NCBI GenBank assembly: GCA_905212635.1
Contig: CAJMFH010000020.1
Location: 1-45,096 of the forward strand
Length of the DNA stretch: 45,096 bases
Origin: an uncultured Lachnoclostridium sp.
GTDB lineage: Bacteria > Bacillota > Clostridia > Lachnospirales > Lachnospiraceae
Reading direction: 5' to 3'
Below, piece after piece: positions 23,053 to 31,932 of the stretch. The notes beneath the pieces are model-generated. The model was given only the letters and a program-made list of their open reading frames with translations, was not told where the DNA came from and did no database searches. The position numbers and the translations under genes were made by a program. The first letter of the stretch is position 1; each line of letters begins with the position of its first letter.

Positions 23053-25697
23053 TATTTGGTTTTGAATTTCGAGATTGCATCTCCCAGCCGATCTGCACGG
23101 ATCATCAACTGGGAAGAGGCCTCATCCAAAGAAGTAAGAGCTTCGGATTGTTTGTCGGTTACGTTAGCAACCGAGGTAACGGATGCCAGCGTTTCTTCGA
23201 GAATCGCGGAAATATTTTCCATCGAATTCAAAGTAGAAGAACCGGATGCTTCCATGTCTTTGGAACTGCTCTGAATACTTTCGAGGTATTCGGAAAGTTT
23301 TTCAATGCGCTGTTTCAATGTCTGGAAGGAATGAGCGGTTGCAGCTACGGCTTCTACCTGCTCATCGACGATTTCCTCTGCGGTCTGGGCTGTATTAACG
23401 GCCTCTTTTGTGGCTTCTGTAATTTCTGTAACAATATTTGAAATCTTACCGGCGGAAGCAAGACACTGGTCAGCCAGTTTGCGGATCTGTGTTGCTACGA
23501 CGGAGAATCCCTTGCCGGCAGCACCTGCCCGGGCTGCTTCAATTGAAGCATTCAGAGAAAGCAGGTTTGTTTCTTCGGCGATGTCATTGATACTGTTGAC
23601 GATCTGACCGATGTTTTTGGAATGTACGGACAATTCCTTAATTGTCTGGATAACACTGTCTGTAATGTCGGTTGTCGATTTTGTTTTTGCATTCAGGTTA
23701 TCCATGCTGGTTAATCCGGAAGTGATTGCTACCTGCGTAGAAGCGGCAATGCTTCCAATCTCTTTCGTATTGTCATTTACGACGTTGATCTTTGTAAACA
23801 GGCTATCCATCTCATTCAGACAATCGGTAGCACTTTCTGTCTGTTCACCGACACCGGTTTCGATTTCATGTACCGAAGACTGGATGTCTTTTGTCGTTTC
23901 CGAGAAAGTAGTGGAAGAGGTGTTTACCTTGTTGAGCGATACACTCAGGGCATCGTAAACGGATTCCACTTCCATGATCAGACCGCGGATGTTTGCAAGC
24001 ATGTCATTACAGCTTCCATACAGAAGAGCAAATTCATCACGGCGGTTTGTGCGGAATTCAACAGTAAGATCACCTTTAGAAACTTTTGCCAGTTCCTTAA
24101 TGGAAAGGTTAATGGACTTACTGAATCCTTTGGAGATCAAGGTTCCTACGATCATAGCGATGATACAGGAAATAACGACCATGACGATTGTGAGGACGCG
24201 GATGCTGTTTGCCTGTGCTACGATGATGGACTGTGGAACCATGCTGCAAAGCATGATGCCGGAACGGCCGATTTTTTCGTAGGTAAACAGATACGTTTTT
24301 CCATCAAAGCGAACATAGTCTTTTCCGGAATCTTTCTCGCTTTTCAAAGCATCTTTATAAAAATCCTGATCTTTGTAAATGGATTCTTTTACAATGTTAT
24401 TCTGTGATTTTCCTTTTCCTTCTTCTTTCGTAATATCTTTTCCTTCAACAACCATTTCCTGATTGTCCGGAGTGATGATACCAACGTAACTTCCCTCGCC
24501 AAGGTTAAAGTTTGTTAAAATATCCAAGATAGCATCTTTTTTAATATCTACGATCATAACTGCGTCTGTCGTAGAGGAAACATCATGAGCGACACGAAGG
24601 ATATAAGAAGACGGTTCTACCAGTAAAAGTTCATCCAATTTTGGCATCGAACCGGCACCAACCCAATAATAACTTGTGGCGTCCATGGAAATTTTCTTTC
24701 CGAGATCGGTATCCAGAAAAGCGGAATAAATCTCATCACCTTTGGCATGGATATCACGTTTTGCCAGAATATCTTCGTCGGATTTATCTTCCTGACCGCG
24801 CAGTTTTGACTGGGAACTAAAGGTATTATATCCACCTTTTACAATGTATATATTTCCAATAAACTGGTTTGCAGCTACTTTGTTGCTGATGGACTGGTTA
24901 AAGGAGTTATATACTTCCGACTGTCCGTTCTCAGCATCCTTTAATACGTTATCTGCTTCTTCAAATTCGGCTTTTGCCGTCGCATAATCATAATAAACTT
25001 TGTAGTAAGCCGCGGTGCCAGGTGTAAGTGCATCAATCTTTTCCTGAAGAGCATCGAATTTTTTCTTCAGATCATCTCTGGATTTCTTCTGTGCTTCGTT
25101 TGTACTGTATTCACCGGAATAATATGTACTGAGTTCGCTGTCGGACAAAACCGTGTTCATATCCGATTCAATGTTGGAAAAGGCAAAGGTAAAATATTCA
25201 TTTGCCATATTCATCGTCTGTGAGACAGCGGATTCATAGTTACTGTTTAAGGCTCCCGATGAACGCGAATAGGAAACGATTCCCAGGATTACGATCAGCA
25301 TAACCGGAATCAGATAACAGCCAATCAGTTTTGTCTGAATGCAAAACTGAGGGAGTACCTTGACATTTCCATCCAGAAGAGGAGCATCTTTTTCAGATTT
25401 CTTAGGAAGGAGAGTAGGAAGGATACGCACCAGTTTCATAATCTGGCGGCCCAGCCATTTCAGCCATTCCCACACGATGCTTACCGGCTTTGGGAGATTT
25501 CTTCCGGAAAATTTATTCGGCTTTGGCTGCCGTTTTGGCTTTTCCCGTTTCAACTTTGGCATGCGTTTTGCTTTTTTGGCTTTTTCTTTTTTTTCTTTCT
25601 TTATTTTTGCAGTCTTTGGTTTTTCAACTTTTGGTTTCTTCTCTTTAGGAGTACGAATCGGTTTTTCCTTTTTTTTCATATTTAATAACTTTTTCAT
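23052..25697 (-). CDS. Methyl-accepting chemotaxis protein with a long lysine-rich N-terminal tail
   Basis: The 881-residue chemoreceptor has an unusual N-terminus. About 120 residues precede the first membrane segment (about 123-143), and residues 8-60 are mostly Lys, Arg, Pro and Glu. The extracellular sensor (about 144-498) contains a Cache-like region and a coiled stretch at 203-260. The second membrane segment (500-521) leads into a HAMP domain (about 522-575) and a signalling hairpin whose tip includes NASIEAARAGAAGKGF. Receptors of this class control CheA phosphorylation. No che or flagellar gene is in the window. GGAGG lies 6 bases before the ATG. It starts 27 bases after the dCMP deaminase gene and is probably co-transcribed. 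Confidence 0.92.
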   Translation of the reverse strand: MKKLLNMKKKEKPIRTPKEKKPKVEKPKTAKIKKEKKEKAKKAKRMPKLKREKPKRQPKPNKFSGRNLPKPVSIVWEWLKWLGRQIMKLVRILPTLLPKKSEKDAPLLDGNVKVLPQFCIQTKLIGCYLIPVMLIVILGIVSYSRSSGALNSNYESAVSQTMNMANEYFTFAFSNIESDMNTVLSDSELSTYYSGEYSTNEAQKKSRDDLKKKFDALQEKIDALTPGTAAYYKVYYDYATAKAEFEEADNVLKDAENGQSEVYNSFNQSISNKVAANQFIGNIYIVKGGYNTFSSQSKLRGQEDKSDEDILAKRDIHAKGDEIYSAFLDTDLGKKISMDATSYYWVGAGSMPKLDELLLVEPSSYILRVAHDVSSTTDAVMIVDIKKDAILDILTNFNLGEGSYVGIITPDNQEMVVEGKDITKEEGKGKSQNNIVKESIYKDQDFYKDALKSEKDSGKDYVRFDGKTYLFTYEKIGRSGIMLCSMVPQSIIVAQANSIRVLTIVMVVISCIIAMIVGTLISKGFSKSINLSIKELAKVSKGDLTVEFRTNRRDEFALLYGSCNDMLANIRGLIMEVESVYDALSVSLNKVNTSSTTFSETTKDIQSSVHEIETGVGEQTESATDCLNEMDSLFTKINVVNDNTKEIGSIAASTQVAITSGLTSMDNLNAKTKSTTDITDSVIQTIKELSVHSKNIGQIVNSINDIAEETNLLSLNASIEAARAGAAGKGFSVVATQIRKLADQCLASAGKISNIVTEITEATKEAVNTAQTAEEIVDEQVEAVAATAHSFQTLKQRIEKLSEYLESIQSSSKDMEASGSSTLNSMENISAILEETLASVTSVANVTDKQSEALTSLDEASSQLMIRADRLGDAISKFKTK

Positions 25698-25724
25698 GCG
25701 AGTCCTCCGTTCTTGATGCTTAAG

Positions 25725-26204
25725 TTAAATGTATAAGGTAAGTTCCTTGCCTTGATTTTCATATTTACGATAAGATACCCTGGCGGATTTCATCATCTTT
25801 TTGGCAGCGATGACGCTGGCGGTATCGGCATATTTATCTTCGGCATAAATGATTTCTTTAATTCCGGACTGAATGAGCGCTTTTGTACATTCGTTGCAGG
25901 GAAATAAGGTCGTGTAGATACGTGCCCCTTGCAGACGGAAACCGGAATAGTTTAAAAGCGCATTTAATTCCGCATGACAGACATAAAGGTATTTTGTGTC
26001 CAATTCATCACCGGAACGCTCCCAGGGATACTCATCGTCCGAACAGCCGCGCGGCATACCGTTGTAACCTACGGACAAAATGCGGTTATCCGGGGCAACG
26101 ATACAGGCTCCGACCCGTGTGTGCGGATCTTTACTGCGCTTGGCGGATAATGTGGCAATCCCCATAAAATACTGATCCCATGAGAGATAATCTGTATTTT
26201 TCAT
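25725..26204 (-). CDS. Deoxycytidylate (dCMP) deaminase family protein (ComEB-like)
   Basis: The 159-residue zinc deaminase converts dCMP to dUMP for dTTP synthesis. Zinc-site motifs are intact: HAELNALLN (histidine ligand and proton-shuttle glutamate) and PCNEC (two cysteine ligands). SKDPHTRVGA and GYNGMPRGC are typical of the dCMP branch. The ATG at 26204 has GGAG 7 bases upstream. An upstream in-frame ATG at 26216 overlaps that site. It leads an apparent two-gene unit with the chemoreceptor gene. Confidence 0.92.
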   Translation of the reverse strand: MKNTDYLSWDQYFMGIATLSAKRSKDPHTRVGACIVAPDNRILSVGYNGMPRGCSDDEYPWERSGDELDTKYLYVCHAELNALLNYSGFRLQGARIYTTLFPCNECTKALIQSGIKEIIYAEDKYADTASVIAAKKMMKSARVSYRKYENQGKELTLYI

Positions 26205-26247
26205 AGTTTTCTCCATTCTTATGTAACTTCTTATCAATATTAACAAA

Positions 26248-26276
26248 ATCATACCATTTTTTTGCTGTTTTGTAAA
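26248..26276 (-). promoter_or_regulatory. Promoter of the dCMP deaminase-chemoreceptor unit
   Basis: On the minus strand, TTTACA (26276-26271) and TATGAT (26253-26248) are separated by 17 bases, with a start about 37 bases before the ATG at 26204. Confidence 0.6.
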
Positions 26277-26299
26277 CCTTTTTTACGTTCTTGTGCATC

Positions 26300-26335
26300 A
26301 AAAAAGGAAATGTCCGAAAACATTTCCTCTTTTTC
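26300..26335 (-). terminator. Intrinsic terminator after rpsT
   Basis: AGGAAATGT (26305-26313) pairs with ACATTTCCT (26320-26328). A T-run follows on the minus strand, and one also lies on the plus side. It lies about 55 bases beyond the rpsT stop. Bases 26336-26391 hold nothing else recognisable. Confidence 0.8.
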
Positions 26336-26391
26336 TATGACGGGTAGAATTGTAGTAGCAGTACGACTGCCTTCTACATACTTAAGTCAAA

Positions 26392-26655
26392 TTATGAAAG
26401 TTTATTTACAGCAAGTGTCAAGCGGGATACTTTTCTTGCTGCGTTGTTCTTATGATAAATACCTTTTTTGGTAGCTTTATCAATTTCAGAAACAGCTGCT
26501 TTCAATGCCTCTGTTGCTGCTGCCTTATCATTTGCCTCGATTGCAGCCTCTACTTTTTTGATCGCAGTCTTAACTTTAGAACGGATTGACTTGTTTCTGT
26601 CAGCTCTTTTCTGGGAAACAAGGATTCTTTTCTTTGCAGACTTAATATTTGCCAA
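26392..26655 (-). CDS. rpsT: 30S ribosomal protein S20, TTG start
   Basis: The 87-residue basic protein binds 16S rRNA early in small-subunit assembly. It begins ANIKSAKKRI after the initiator, as S20 does, and is rich in Lys and Ala throughout. The start is the TTG at 26655, with GGAGGTG 6 bases upstream. The in-frame ATG at 26670 overlaps that ribosome binding site and would add five residues foreign to the family. E. coli rpsT also starts with UUG, where the weak codon is linked to autoregulation. The same may hold here. Confidence 0.93.
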   Translation of the reverse strand: MANIKSAKKRILVSQKRADRNKSIRSKVKTAIKKVEAAIEANDKAAATEALKAAVSEIDKATKKGIYHKNNAARKVSRLTLAVNKLS

Positions 26656-26741
26656 TTCTAACACCTCCATTGTGTATTTTCATATATTTTTTATGATGTT
26701 TCGTTAAACGGACACGGACATTAACATAAACATACTCATTT

Positions 26742-26770
26742 ATGATAGTACAAAAAGCGGCAGATGTCAA
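26742..26770 (-). promoter_or_regulatory. Promoter of rpsT
   Basis: On the minus strand, a perfect TTGACA (26770-26765) and TATCAT (26747-26742) are separated by 17 bases. The leader before the TTG start would be about 80 bases. Confidence 0.7.
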
Positions 26771-26808
26771 TACATAATTAAAAAAAATTGGGGAATAATG
26801 GAGAAAGA

Positions 26809-27771
26809 ATGAATGATAGGAGTGACGGCGGGATGACAGAGAGAAAGACCGATCTGGCGATGGAAGTCAGGGAAAGTTTTCCCAGAGATAATGTAGAGAT
26901 AAAGGGCGTAGTGCTGGAAAAAAAACGGGATGAAAAAAGCGGAGCCAAGATCACGGTGGTTGAAATCAAAGATGAAAAAGGAAGTAAAGCCATGAAAAAG
27001 CCGCAGGGAACGTATATTACGATAGAGTCTGAAGAACTTTTGCATGATGACGATGACAATGAAAATCTGCTGCTATGCATCTGTGAGGAACTTGAGCGGA
27101 TGGTAAAAGGACTGCGGGAAAAACGGGTGCTGATCGCGGGACTTGGAAACCGTCATGTGACAAGTGATTCGCTGGGACCGCGCATGGTGGAAGAAATTTT
27201 TGTTACACGACATTATGAAAATGAATTTGGCAGAGATTTTATGAAAAAGCATCAGTATGGCAATGTCAGTGCCATTGCGCCCGGAGTTATGGGGCAGACC
27301 GGCATGGAAGCCGGAGAAGTGTTGAAAGGTGTCGTGGAAAAAACGCATCCGGAACTCGTGATCGTAGTAGATGCTCTCGCTGCCAGAAGTCTGTCGCGTG
27401 TGTGTACGACTGTTCAGCTGACGGATACCGGAATCAGCCCGGGATCCGGCATTGGAAATGTACGCAGGGCATTGTCAAAGGAAACGCTCGGAGTGCCGGT
27501 CGTAGCCGTGGGAATCCCGACGGTAGTCGATGCCCGCACGATCATCAGCGACCATTTGGAACAGGTACTCACAAAACAGGGGTACCGGGAATGGGAACGG
27601 GAGCAGTTTATCCGGGAGGTTTTGCAGGAAGAAACCAAAAATCTGTTTGTGACACCAAAGAATGTGGACGAGTCGGTAAGAATACTGGCAAAAGGACTTG
27701 CTAAAGTGATGAATTATTGTCTGCAAAAAAAGAGTGAGGAATATTTCGAAGAAAATACGGATACATTGTAA
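26809..27771 (+). CDS. gpr: Germination protease (GPR endopeptidase)
   Basis: The 320-residue aspartic-type protease degrades small acid-soluble spore proteins during germination. It is made as a zymogen in the forespore. Family motifs are visible: GLGNRHVTSDSLGP and VIVVDALAARS, each carrying a conserved aspartate. TDLAMEVRE near residue 18 marks the start of the mature-like region. The ATG at 26809 has GGAG 5 bases upstream. A TTG at 26788 and an ATG at 26833 are alternatives. In the family, expression comes from sigma-F or sigma-G, but no convincing site was found. spoIIP follows 24 bases downstream, a conserved order. Confidence 0.95.
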   Translation: MNDRSDGGMTERKTDLAMEVRESFPRDNVEIKGVVLEKKRDEKSGAKITVVEIKDEKGSKAMKKPQGTYITIESEELLHDDDDNENLLLCICEELERMVKGLREKRVLIAGLGNRHVTSDSLGPRMVEEIFVTRHYENEFGRDFMKKHQYGNVSAIAPGVMGQTGMEAGEVLKGVVEKTHPELVIVVDALAARSLSRVCTTVQLTDTGISPGSGIGNVRRALSKETLGVPVVAVGIPTVVDARTIISDHLEQVLTKQGYREWEREQFIREVLQEETKNLFVTPKNVDESVRILAKGLAKVMNYCLQKKSEEYFEENTDTL

Positions 27772-27795
27772 AGAGTGCACAAAAGGGGGACAAAG

Positions 27796-28962
27796 ATGGG
27801 AAAACGTGGGAAACAGCGGCTTGGTGTGGGCGTGGTATTGGTGCTTTTGATCCTTGGTGGATTTTTGGATAATACTGTAAAAACAGAGTTAAAAAGAAGT
27901 GTGGGAGAGCAGTTCTGCCGTCTCCTTGCGGTTCAAAAGGAGGACGGCTGGCTGATGGAAGCGCTGGCAGTGTATCCCATGCAGAAGACAGGCGTGGAAG
28001 CAAAAGTGGAGTATGATCCTGCACAGCTGCAAAAGGAAAACGAAGAAATCTTACAGGAGGAGAATGCCTCGCAGGAGACCCTGACACTTCAGAACGACAC
28101 AGCGGTGCAGAGTGAAAATTTTGCGGCAGTGCCGGCTGCTGCACCGGTAAGTGGTACAGGGGGTGAAAATTTTGTAAAGAAATTATGGGAGACAAAGGAT
28201 GTGCATTATCTTTGGGATCACTTTTACATAGTAGATTCTACGACATCGGTAAAACGAAGATTATTTCCGGTGGAACGGCTGTTAAAAAGAGATATGAAAC
28301 TTCCGGCGCAAAACGGAAAGAAACAGATTTTGATCTATCATACCCATGCGGCATCTGAAAGGTTTTCGGACAGCCGTTCCGGAAAAGTGGAAGACAGTGT
28401 GATCGGAGTGGGGGAAGAATTGACGAAAGAATTGGAAAAAAATGGATATGGCACGATTCACGATACGACAAAATATGACTGGATGGATGGAAAGATCGAC
28501 CGCAGCAAAGCCTATAATGTGTCGCTGGATGGGGTGCAGAAACAGCTGGAAAAAAATCCGGATATTCAGGTGATCATTGATCTGCACCGGGATTCCGTCG
28601 GGAAAAATAAACATACATATACGATGATTGACGGAAAACGAACGGCAATCGCTATGTTTTTTAATGGCATGAGCCGGAACCGGTCCGGCGAGATCGCCTA
28701 CCTTACGAATCCAAACCGCGAGGCAAATCTGGCATTCAGTCTACAGTTGAAGTGTCACGCAATGGAACTTTTTGATGGTTTTACAAAACCAATCTATCTC
28801 AAAGGATACCGGTACAATCTTCATTTGAAAGAGAGGGCGCTCCTGATCGAATTGGGAAATGAAAACAACACGGTTGAGGAGGCGATGAATGCGGCGGCGC
28901 CATTGGCAAAAGTAATTGCGGATGTACTAAAGGGAGACGTGAAGCACAGTTCTCAGGGATAG
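27796..28962 (+). CDS. spoIIP: Stage II sporulation protein P
   Basis: The 388-residue protein is a peptidoglycan amidase/endopeptidase. It works with SpoIID and SpoIIM to thin septal peptidoglycan and drive engulfment. An N-terminal signal anchor (VGVVLVLLILGGFL) is followed by a low-complexity Glu/Gln-rich linker and the catalytic domain. Conserved segments are LIYHTHAASERF and VIIDLHRDSVG, with the histidines and glutamate expected of the zinc site, and LLIELGNENN near the C-terminus. AGGGGG precedes the ATG at 27796. The frame opens at a GTG at 27775 that lacks a ribosome site. Confidence 0.94.
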   Translation: MGKRGKQRLGVGVVLVLLILGGFLDNTVKTELKRSVGEQFCRLLAVQKEDGWLMEALAVYPMQKTGVEAKVEYDPAQLQKENEEILQEENASQETLTLQNDTAVQSENFAAVPAAAPVSGTGGENFVKKLWETKDVHYLWDHFYIVDSTTSVKRRLFPVERLLKRDMKLPAQNGKKQILIYHTHAASERFSDSRSGKVEDSVIGVGEELTKELEKNGYGTIHDTTKYDWMDGKIDRSKAYNVSLDGVQKQLEKNPDIQVIIDLHRDSVGKNKHTYTMIDGKRTAIAMFFNGMSRNRSGEIAYLTNPNREANLAFSLQLKCHAMELFDGFTKPIYLKGYRYNLHLKERALLIELGNENNTVEEAMNAAAPLAKVIADVLKGDVKHSSQG

Positions 28963-28966
28963 GTTC

Positions 28967-28991
28967 GAAAAGCGGATAAATTATCCGTTTT
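28967..28991 (+). terminator. Probable terminator after spoIIP
   Basis: AAAAGCGGAT, loop AAATT, then ATCCGTTTT forms a compact hairpin with a short T-run. The T-run is only four bases, so efficiency is uncertain. Confidence 0.55.
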
Positions 28992-29080
28992 CCGCACTTT
29001 ATTTTTAAAAAGAAATACGTTAAAATGAGAGCATACACAATCGACTAAGCAGAATAAAAGTGTGAGGAGAAAGAAAAAAT

Positions 29081-29443
29081 ATGGATTTTTTTGACAATGA
29101 ACAGGTAGGAAAAAGGCTGCGCCATCTTCGCTGTATTATGGATATCTCGGCATCTGAAATGGCAGATTCGCTCGGAGTGACGACAGGACATTTCCGAAAA
29201 TGGGAAAGAGGTGACCACGCGATCAGTCTGGTGGGTCTGGATATGCTGCACAGACTATACGGAATGGATCTGAACTATCTGATAACAGGCAAAGTAAGAG
29301 AACAGGATTTTGCCAATGCCTTATTTGAAATGACACCGGAAGAAGTCTTTTTTATGATGCGCCAGATTTTGGAAAACTGCGAAGAAATCTATCGGGAAAG
29401 AAAAGAGCAGAAAATCACTAAGGCAGAGGAGGAGATGATGTGA
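29081..29443 (+). CDS. XRE-family helix-turn-helix regulator
   Basis: The 120-residue protein has an XRE/Cro-type DNA-binding domain at about residues 9-70 (VGKRLRHLR, then SASEMADSLGV and the recognition helix TTGHFRKWERG). A helical charged tail follows. It has no metabolite-binding or protease domain. Its stop overlaps the start of the LytTR gene by 4 bases, so the two are translationally coupled and probably act together. AGGAGA precedes the ATG. The target is unknown. Confidence 0.85.
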   Translation: MDFFDNEQVGKRLRHLRCIMDISASEMADSLGVTTGHFRKWERGDHAISLVGLDMLHRLYGMDLNYLITGKVREQDFANALFEMTPEEVFFMMRQILENCEEIYRERKEQKITKAEEEMM

Positions 29444-29793
29444 CGCAAAAGTGTATATCCCGCAAAAAAGATACGGTATTGTTTCGGAAAGACGGGAGGA
29501 TCATCTTGCTGGATATCCATGACATCATATATATTGAACATCGCAGCCGTACCATTTTTTTACATACCGTCAAAGGCGTATTTTTAATGCCTTATATGAC
29601 ATTATGTGCGATTCACGAGAGACTGGGAAGTGATTTTCTGTGTCAGTGCCACAAATCTTTTCTTGTAAACCCAATCTATGTCGATCAGTTTAACCGCTCC
29701 CAAAATGTCATTATTCTTAAAAATTATTTTGGAAATGTGTCTGTGGGAAGGCGCTACCGGAAGAGTTTTTTGGAAAATATCAATTACATTTGA
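29440..29793 (+). CDS. Stand-alone LytTR DNA-binding domain protein
   Basis: The 117-residue protein consists almost only of a LytTR domain: LLDIHDIIYIEHRSR, then FLCQCHKSFLVNP and VSVGRRYRKSF, matching the second half of AgrA-like regulators. There is no receiver domain, so it is not a standard two-component output. It starts at GTG inside the end of the XRE gene (ATGATGTGA junction), with GAGGAGG upstream. Small LytTR proteins often pair with membrane inhibitor proteins, but here the partner appears to be an XRE regulator. Function is unknown. Confidence 0.85.
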   Translation: MTQKCISRKKDTVLFRKDGRIILLDIHDIIYIEHRSRTIFLHTVKGVFLMPYMTLCAIHERLGSDFLCQCHKSFLVNPIYVDQFNRSQNVIILKNYFGNVSVGRRYRKSFLENINYI

Positions 29794-29804
29794 AAGAAAG
29801 TTTC

Positions 29805-29833
29805 TTTACAAAAAATTATATCCGTTATATAAT
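29805..29833 (+). promoter_or_regulatory. Promoter of the phosphatase-MATE-proS run
   Basis: TTTACA (29805-29810) and perfect TATAAT (29828-29833) are separated by 17 bases. The predicted start is about 19 bases ahead of the ATG at 29858. Confidence 0.75.
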
Positions 29834-29857
29834 AAGAGATTGCAGAGGTGATAACAG

Positions 29858-30526
29858 ATGAAAGAAATCTATTTGATCCGTCATGGCAGGCAGTCATCGA
29901 AATTGTGTAATGTCGATGTAAGTCTGGATGACGCAGGACGAAAACAGGCGAATCTTGTGGCAGACAGGCTTGCTTCGTATGGGCTGGAAGCCTTATATGC
30001 AAGCGGGTTAAAACGAGCGCAGGAAACCGCTCTGGCAATCTCGAAAGTGACGGATCTTCCGGTCAGATGCGTGGAATCGTTTCACGAGATTGAATTTGGC
30101 GAACTGACCGGGTTATCTAACGAAGAAATTGAGTCCCGGTATGGAACGTTTGTCCGTCAGCGTGCCACACAGGAAAGCGATCTGGCATATCCCGGTGGAG
30201 AAAATGGACAAGATGTCATTGACCGGATCGGGAAGGATTTTAAAAAGATATGTGAAGCCCCCGAAAAGCGGGTGGCGATTGTGACACATGGTGGTGTGAT
30301 CCGGGCACTGTGTGCCTTTCTTTTACATATGCCGATGAAACATAAACTGCAATTTGCAGTTGATTTGGAAAATACGAGTATTACCGAGATTTTATACGAT
30401 GAAAAAAACGGAACATTTTATCTGGAGCGGTTAAATGACTATGAGCATCTGATGGCAGCGCCGGAATTGCTCCGAAAATATTGGAAGACATCTCTGATAT
30501 CCGAAGAACCGGAGACGAGAAAGTGA
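29858..30526 (+). CDS. Histidine phosphatase (phosphoglycerate-mutase-like) family protein
   Basis: The 222-residue cytoplasmic protein has the RHG signature (LIRHGRQ, residues 7-13). It also has the second arginine in SGLKRAQET, the acidic FHEIEFGELTG, and the second catalytic histidine in IVTHGGVIR. The family transfers phosphate through a phosphohistidine. Members include phosphoglycerate mutases, CobC/alpha-ribazole phosphatases and broad-specificity phosphatases, so the substrate is open. It is the first gene of a closely packed run. The MATE gene starts 16 bases downstream. Confidence 0.88.
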   Translation: MKEIYLIRHGRQSSKLCNVDVSLDDAGRKQANLVADRLASYGLEALYASGLKRAQETALAISKVTDLPVRCVESFHEIEFGELTGLSNEEIESRYGTFVRQRATQESDLAYPGGENGQDVIDRIGKDFKKICEAPEKRVAIVTHGGVIRALCAFLLHMPMKHKLQFAVDLENTSITEILYDEKNGTFYLERLNDYEHLMAAPELLRKYWKTSLISEEPETRK

Positions 30527-30542
30527 GGAAAGAGAATTATAT

Positions 30543-31922
30543 ATGGAACAGATGACAGAGAGAAAAGAAAACAAAATGGGAACGATGCCCGTAAAGAAAC
30601 TATTGATTACGATGTCGCTGCCCATGATGGCATCGATGCTCGTGCAGGCACTATATAATATTGTAGATAGTATTTTTGTATCGCGTATCAGCGAAGATGC
30701 TTTGACGGCAGTGTCACTTGCTTTTCCCATCCAGACCCTGATGATCGCAGTGGCAGGAGGCACCGGAGTCGGAGTAAATGCCCTGTTGTCGAGAAGTCTC
30801 GGAGAAAAAAAGTTTGAAGAGGCAGACCGCGCAGCAAATATGGGTTTTCTGCTTATGCTGTTTAGTTATGTGGTATTTGCCCTGTTTGGAATCTTTGGTT
30901 CAAGAGTGTTTTTTGAATCACAGGTAGATGCTTCCCTGCCAAATGCACGGGAAATTGTAGATTATGGTACTTCTTACCTTCAGATCTGCTTGATTTTTTC
31001 CTTTGGTATCATGTTGGAAATGATGCTGGAGCGTATTTTGCAGGCAACCGGAAAAACATTTTTTACCATGATCACACAAGGCGTCGGAGCGGTGGTAAAT
31101 ATTATTCTTGATCCGATCCTGATCTTTGGATTGTGCGGAGCACCTCGTCTGGGAATCGCCGGAGCGGCAGCTGCGACAGTAGCGGGACAGATTATAGCCA
31201 TGAGCCTTGCGGTATTTTTTAATATTACAAAGAATACCGATGTTTCGCTGAGTTTTCGAAAAATGAAGCCACATGGTGCGACAATTGGAACGATTTACCG
31301 CGTCGGGATCCCCTCAATTATTATGCAGGCGATTGGATCCGTCATGACATATGGCATGAATAAGATTTTGGCACCGTTTTCGACGACAGCCGTTGCCGTG
31401 TTTGGTGTTTACTTTAAATTAAACAGTTTTATCTTTATGCCGGTATTTGGGTTAAACAATGGAATCATTCCGATCATTGCTTACAATTATGGAGCGAGAA
31501 AGAAGGAAAGAATTCTTCAGACCATTCGTTTTGGTATTGCAATATCGGTATCAATCATGTTTATCGGAATGTGTATTTTTCTCGCGATACCGGACAAGCT
31601 GCTGCTTTTATTTGATGCCTCTCCGGAAATGTTAAAAATTGGAAAAGTGGCATTGCGCATTATAGCAACGAACTTTATGCTTGCGGGATGTTCGATCATA
31701 TTAATGTCAACATTTCAGGCATTTGGAGAAGGAATTGCCAGTTTGATGGTATCTGTTCTCCGTCAGCTGGTAGTCATTTTGCCGGCAGCATACATCTTAT
31801 CGCATGTATTCGGACTGAACGCCATATGGTGGTCATTCCCGATCGCAGAGGTGATTTCATTGATATTTAGTGCAACTTTATTTAAAAGATTGTATCATAA
31901 AAAAATAAAAACATTAAATTAG
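30543..31922 (+). CDS. MATE-family multidrug/sodium antiporter
   Basis: The 459-residue integral membrane protein has twelve predicted helices in two similar halves, typical of MATE exporters that expel cationic compounds using a Na+ or H+ gradient. Family features are MPVKKLLITMSLPMMASML at the N-terminus and NIVDSIFVSRISEDALTAVSLAFP in helix 2. Another is the repeated QALYN/GLNNGIIPIIAYNYGA pattern between the halves. proS follows 10 bases downstream. The drug or metabolite exported cannot be told from sequence. Confidence 0.9.
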   Translation: MEQMTERKENKMGTMPVKKLLITMSLPMMASMLVQALYNIVDSIFVSRISEDALTAVSLAFPIQTLMIAVAGGTGVGVNALLSRSLGEKKFEEADRAANMGFLLMLFSYVVFALFGIFGSRVFFESQVDASLPNAREIVDYGTSYLQICLIFSFGIMLEMMLERILQATGKTFFTMITQGVGAVVNIILDPILIFGLCGAPRLGIAGAAAATVAGQIIAMSLAVFFNITKNTDVSLSFRKMKPHGATIGTIYRVGIPSIIMQAIGSVMTYGMNKILAPFSTTAVAVFGVYFKLNSFIFMPVFGLNNGIIPIIAYNYGARKKERILQTIRFGIAISVSIMFIGMCIFLAIPDKLLLLFDASPEMLKIGKVALRIIATNFMLAGCSIILMSTFQAFGEGIASLMVSVLRQLVVILPAAYILSHVFGLNAIWWSFPIAEVISLIFSATLFKRLYHKKIKTLN

Positions 31923-31932
31923 GAGGAACGTT

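Noticed and set aside
26700..26808. Sigma-F/sigma-G promoter for gpr (CATAAT at 26773-26778)
   Set aside because: A -10-like CAT element is present but no convincing forespore-type -35 lies 17-18 bases upstream, and the stretch overlaps the rpsT promoter.
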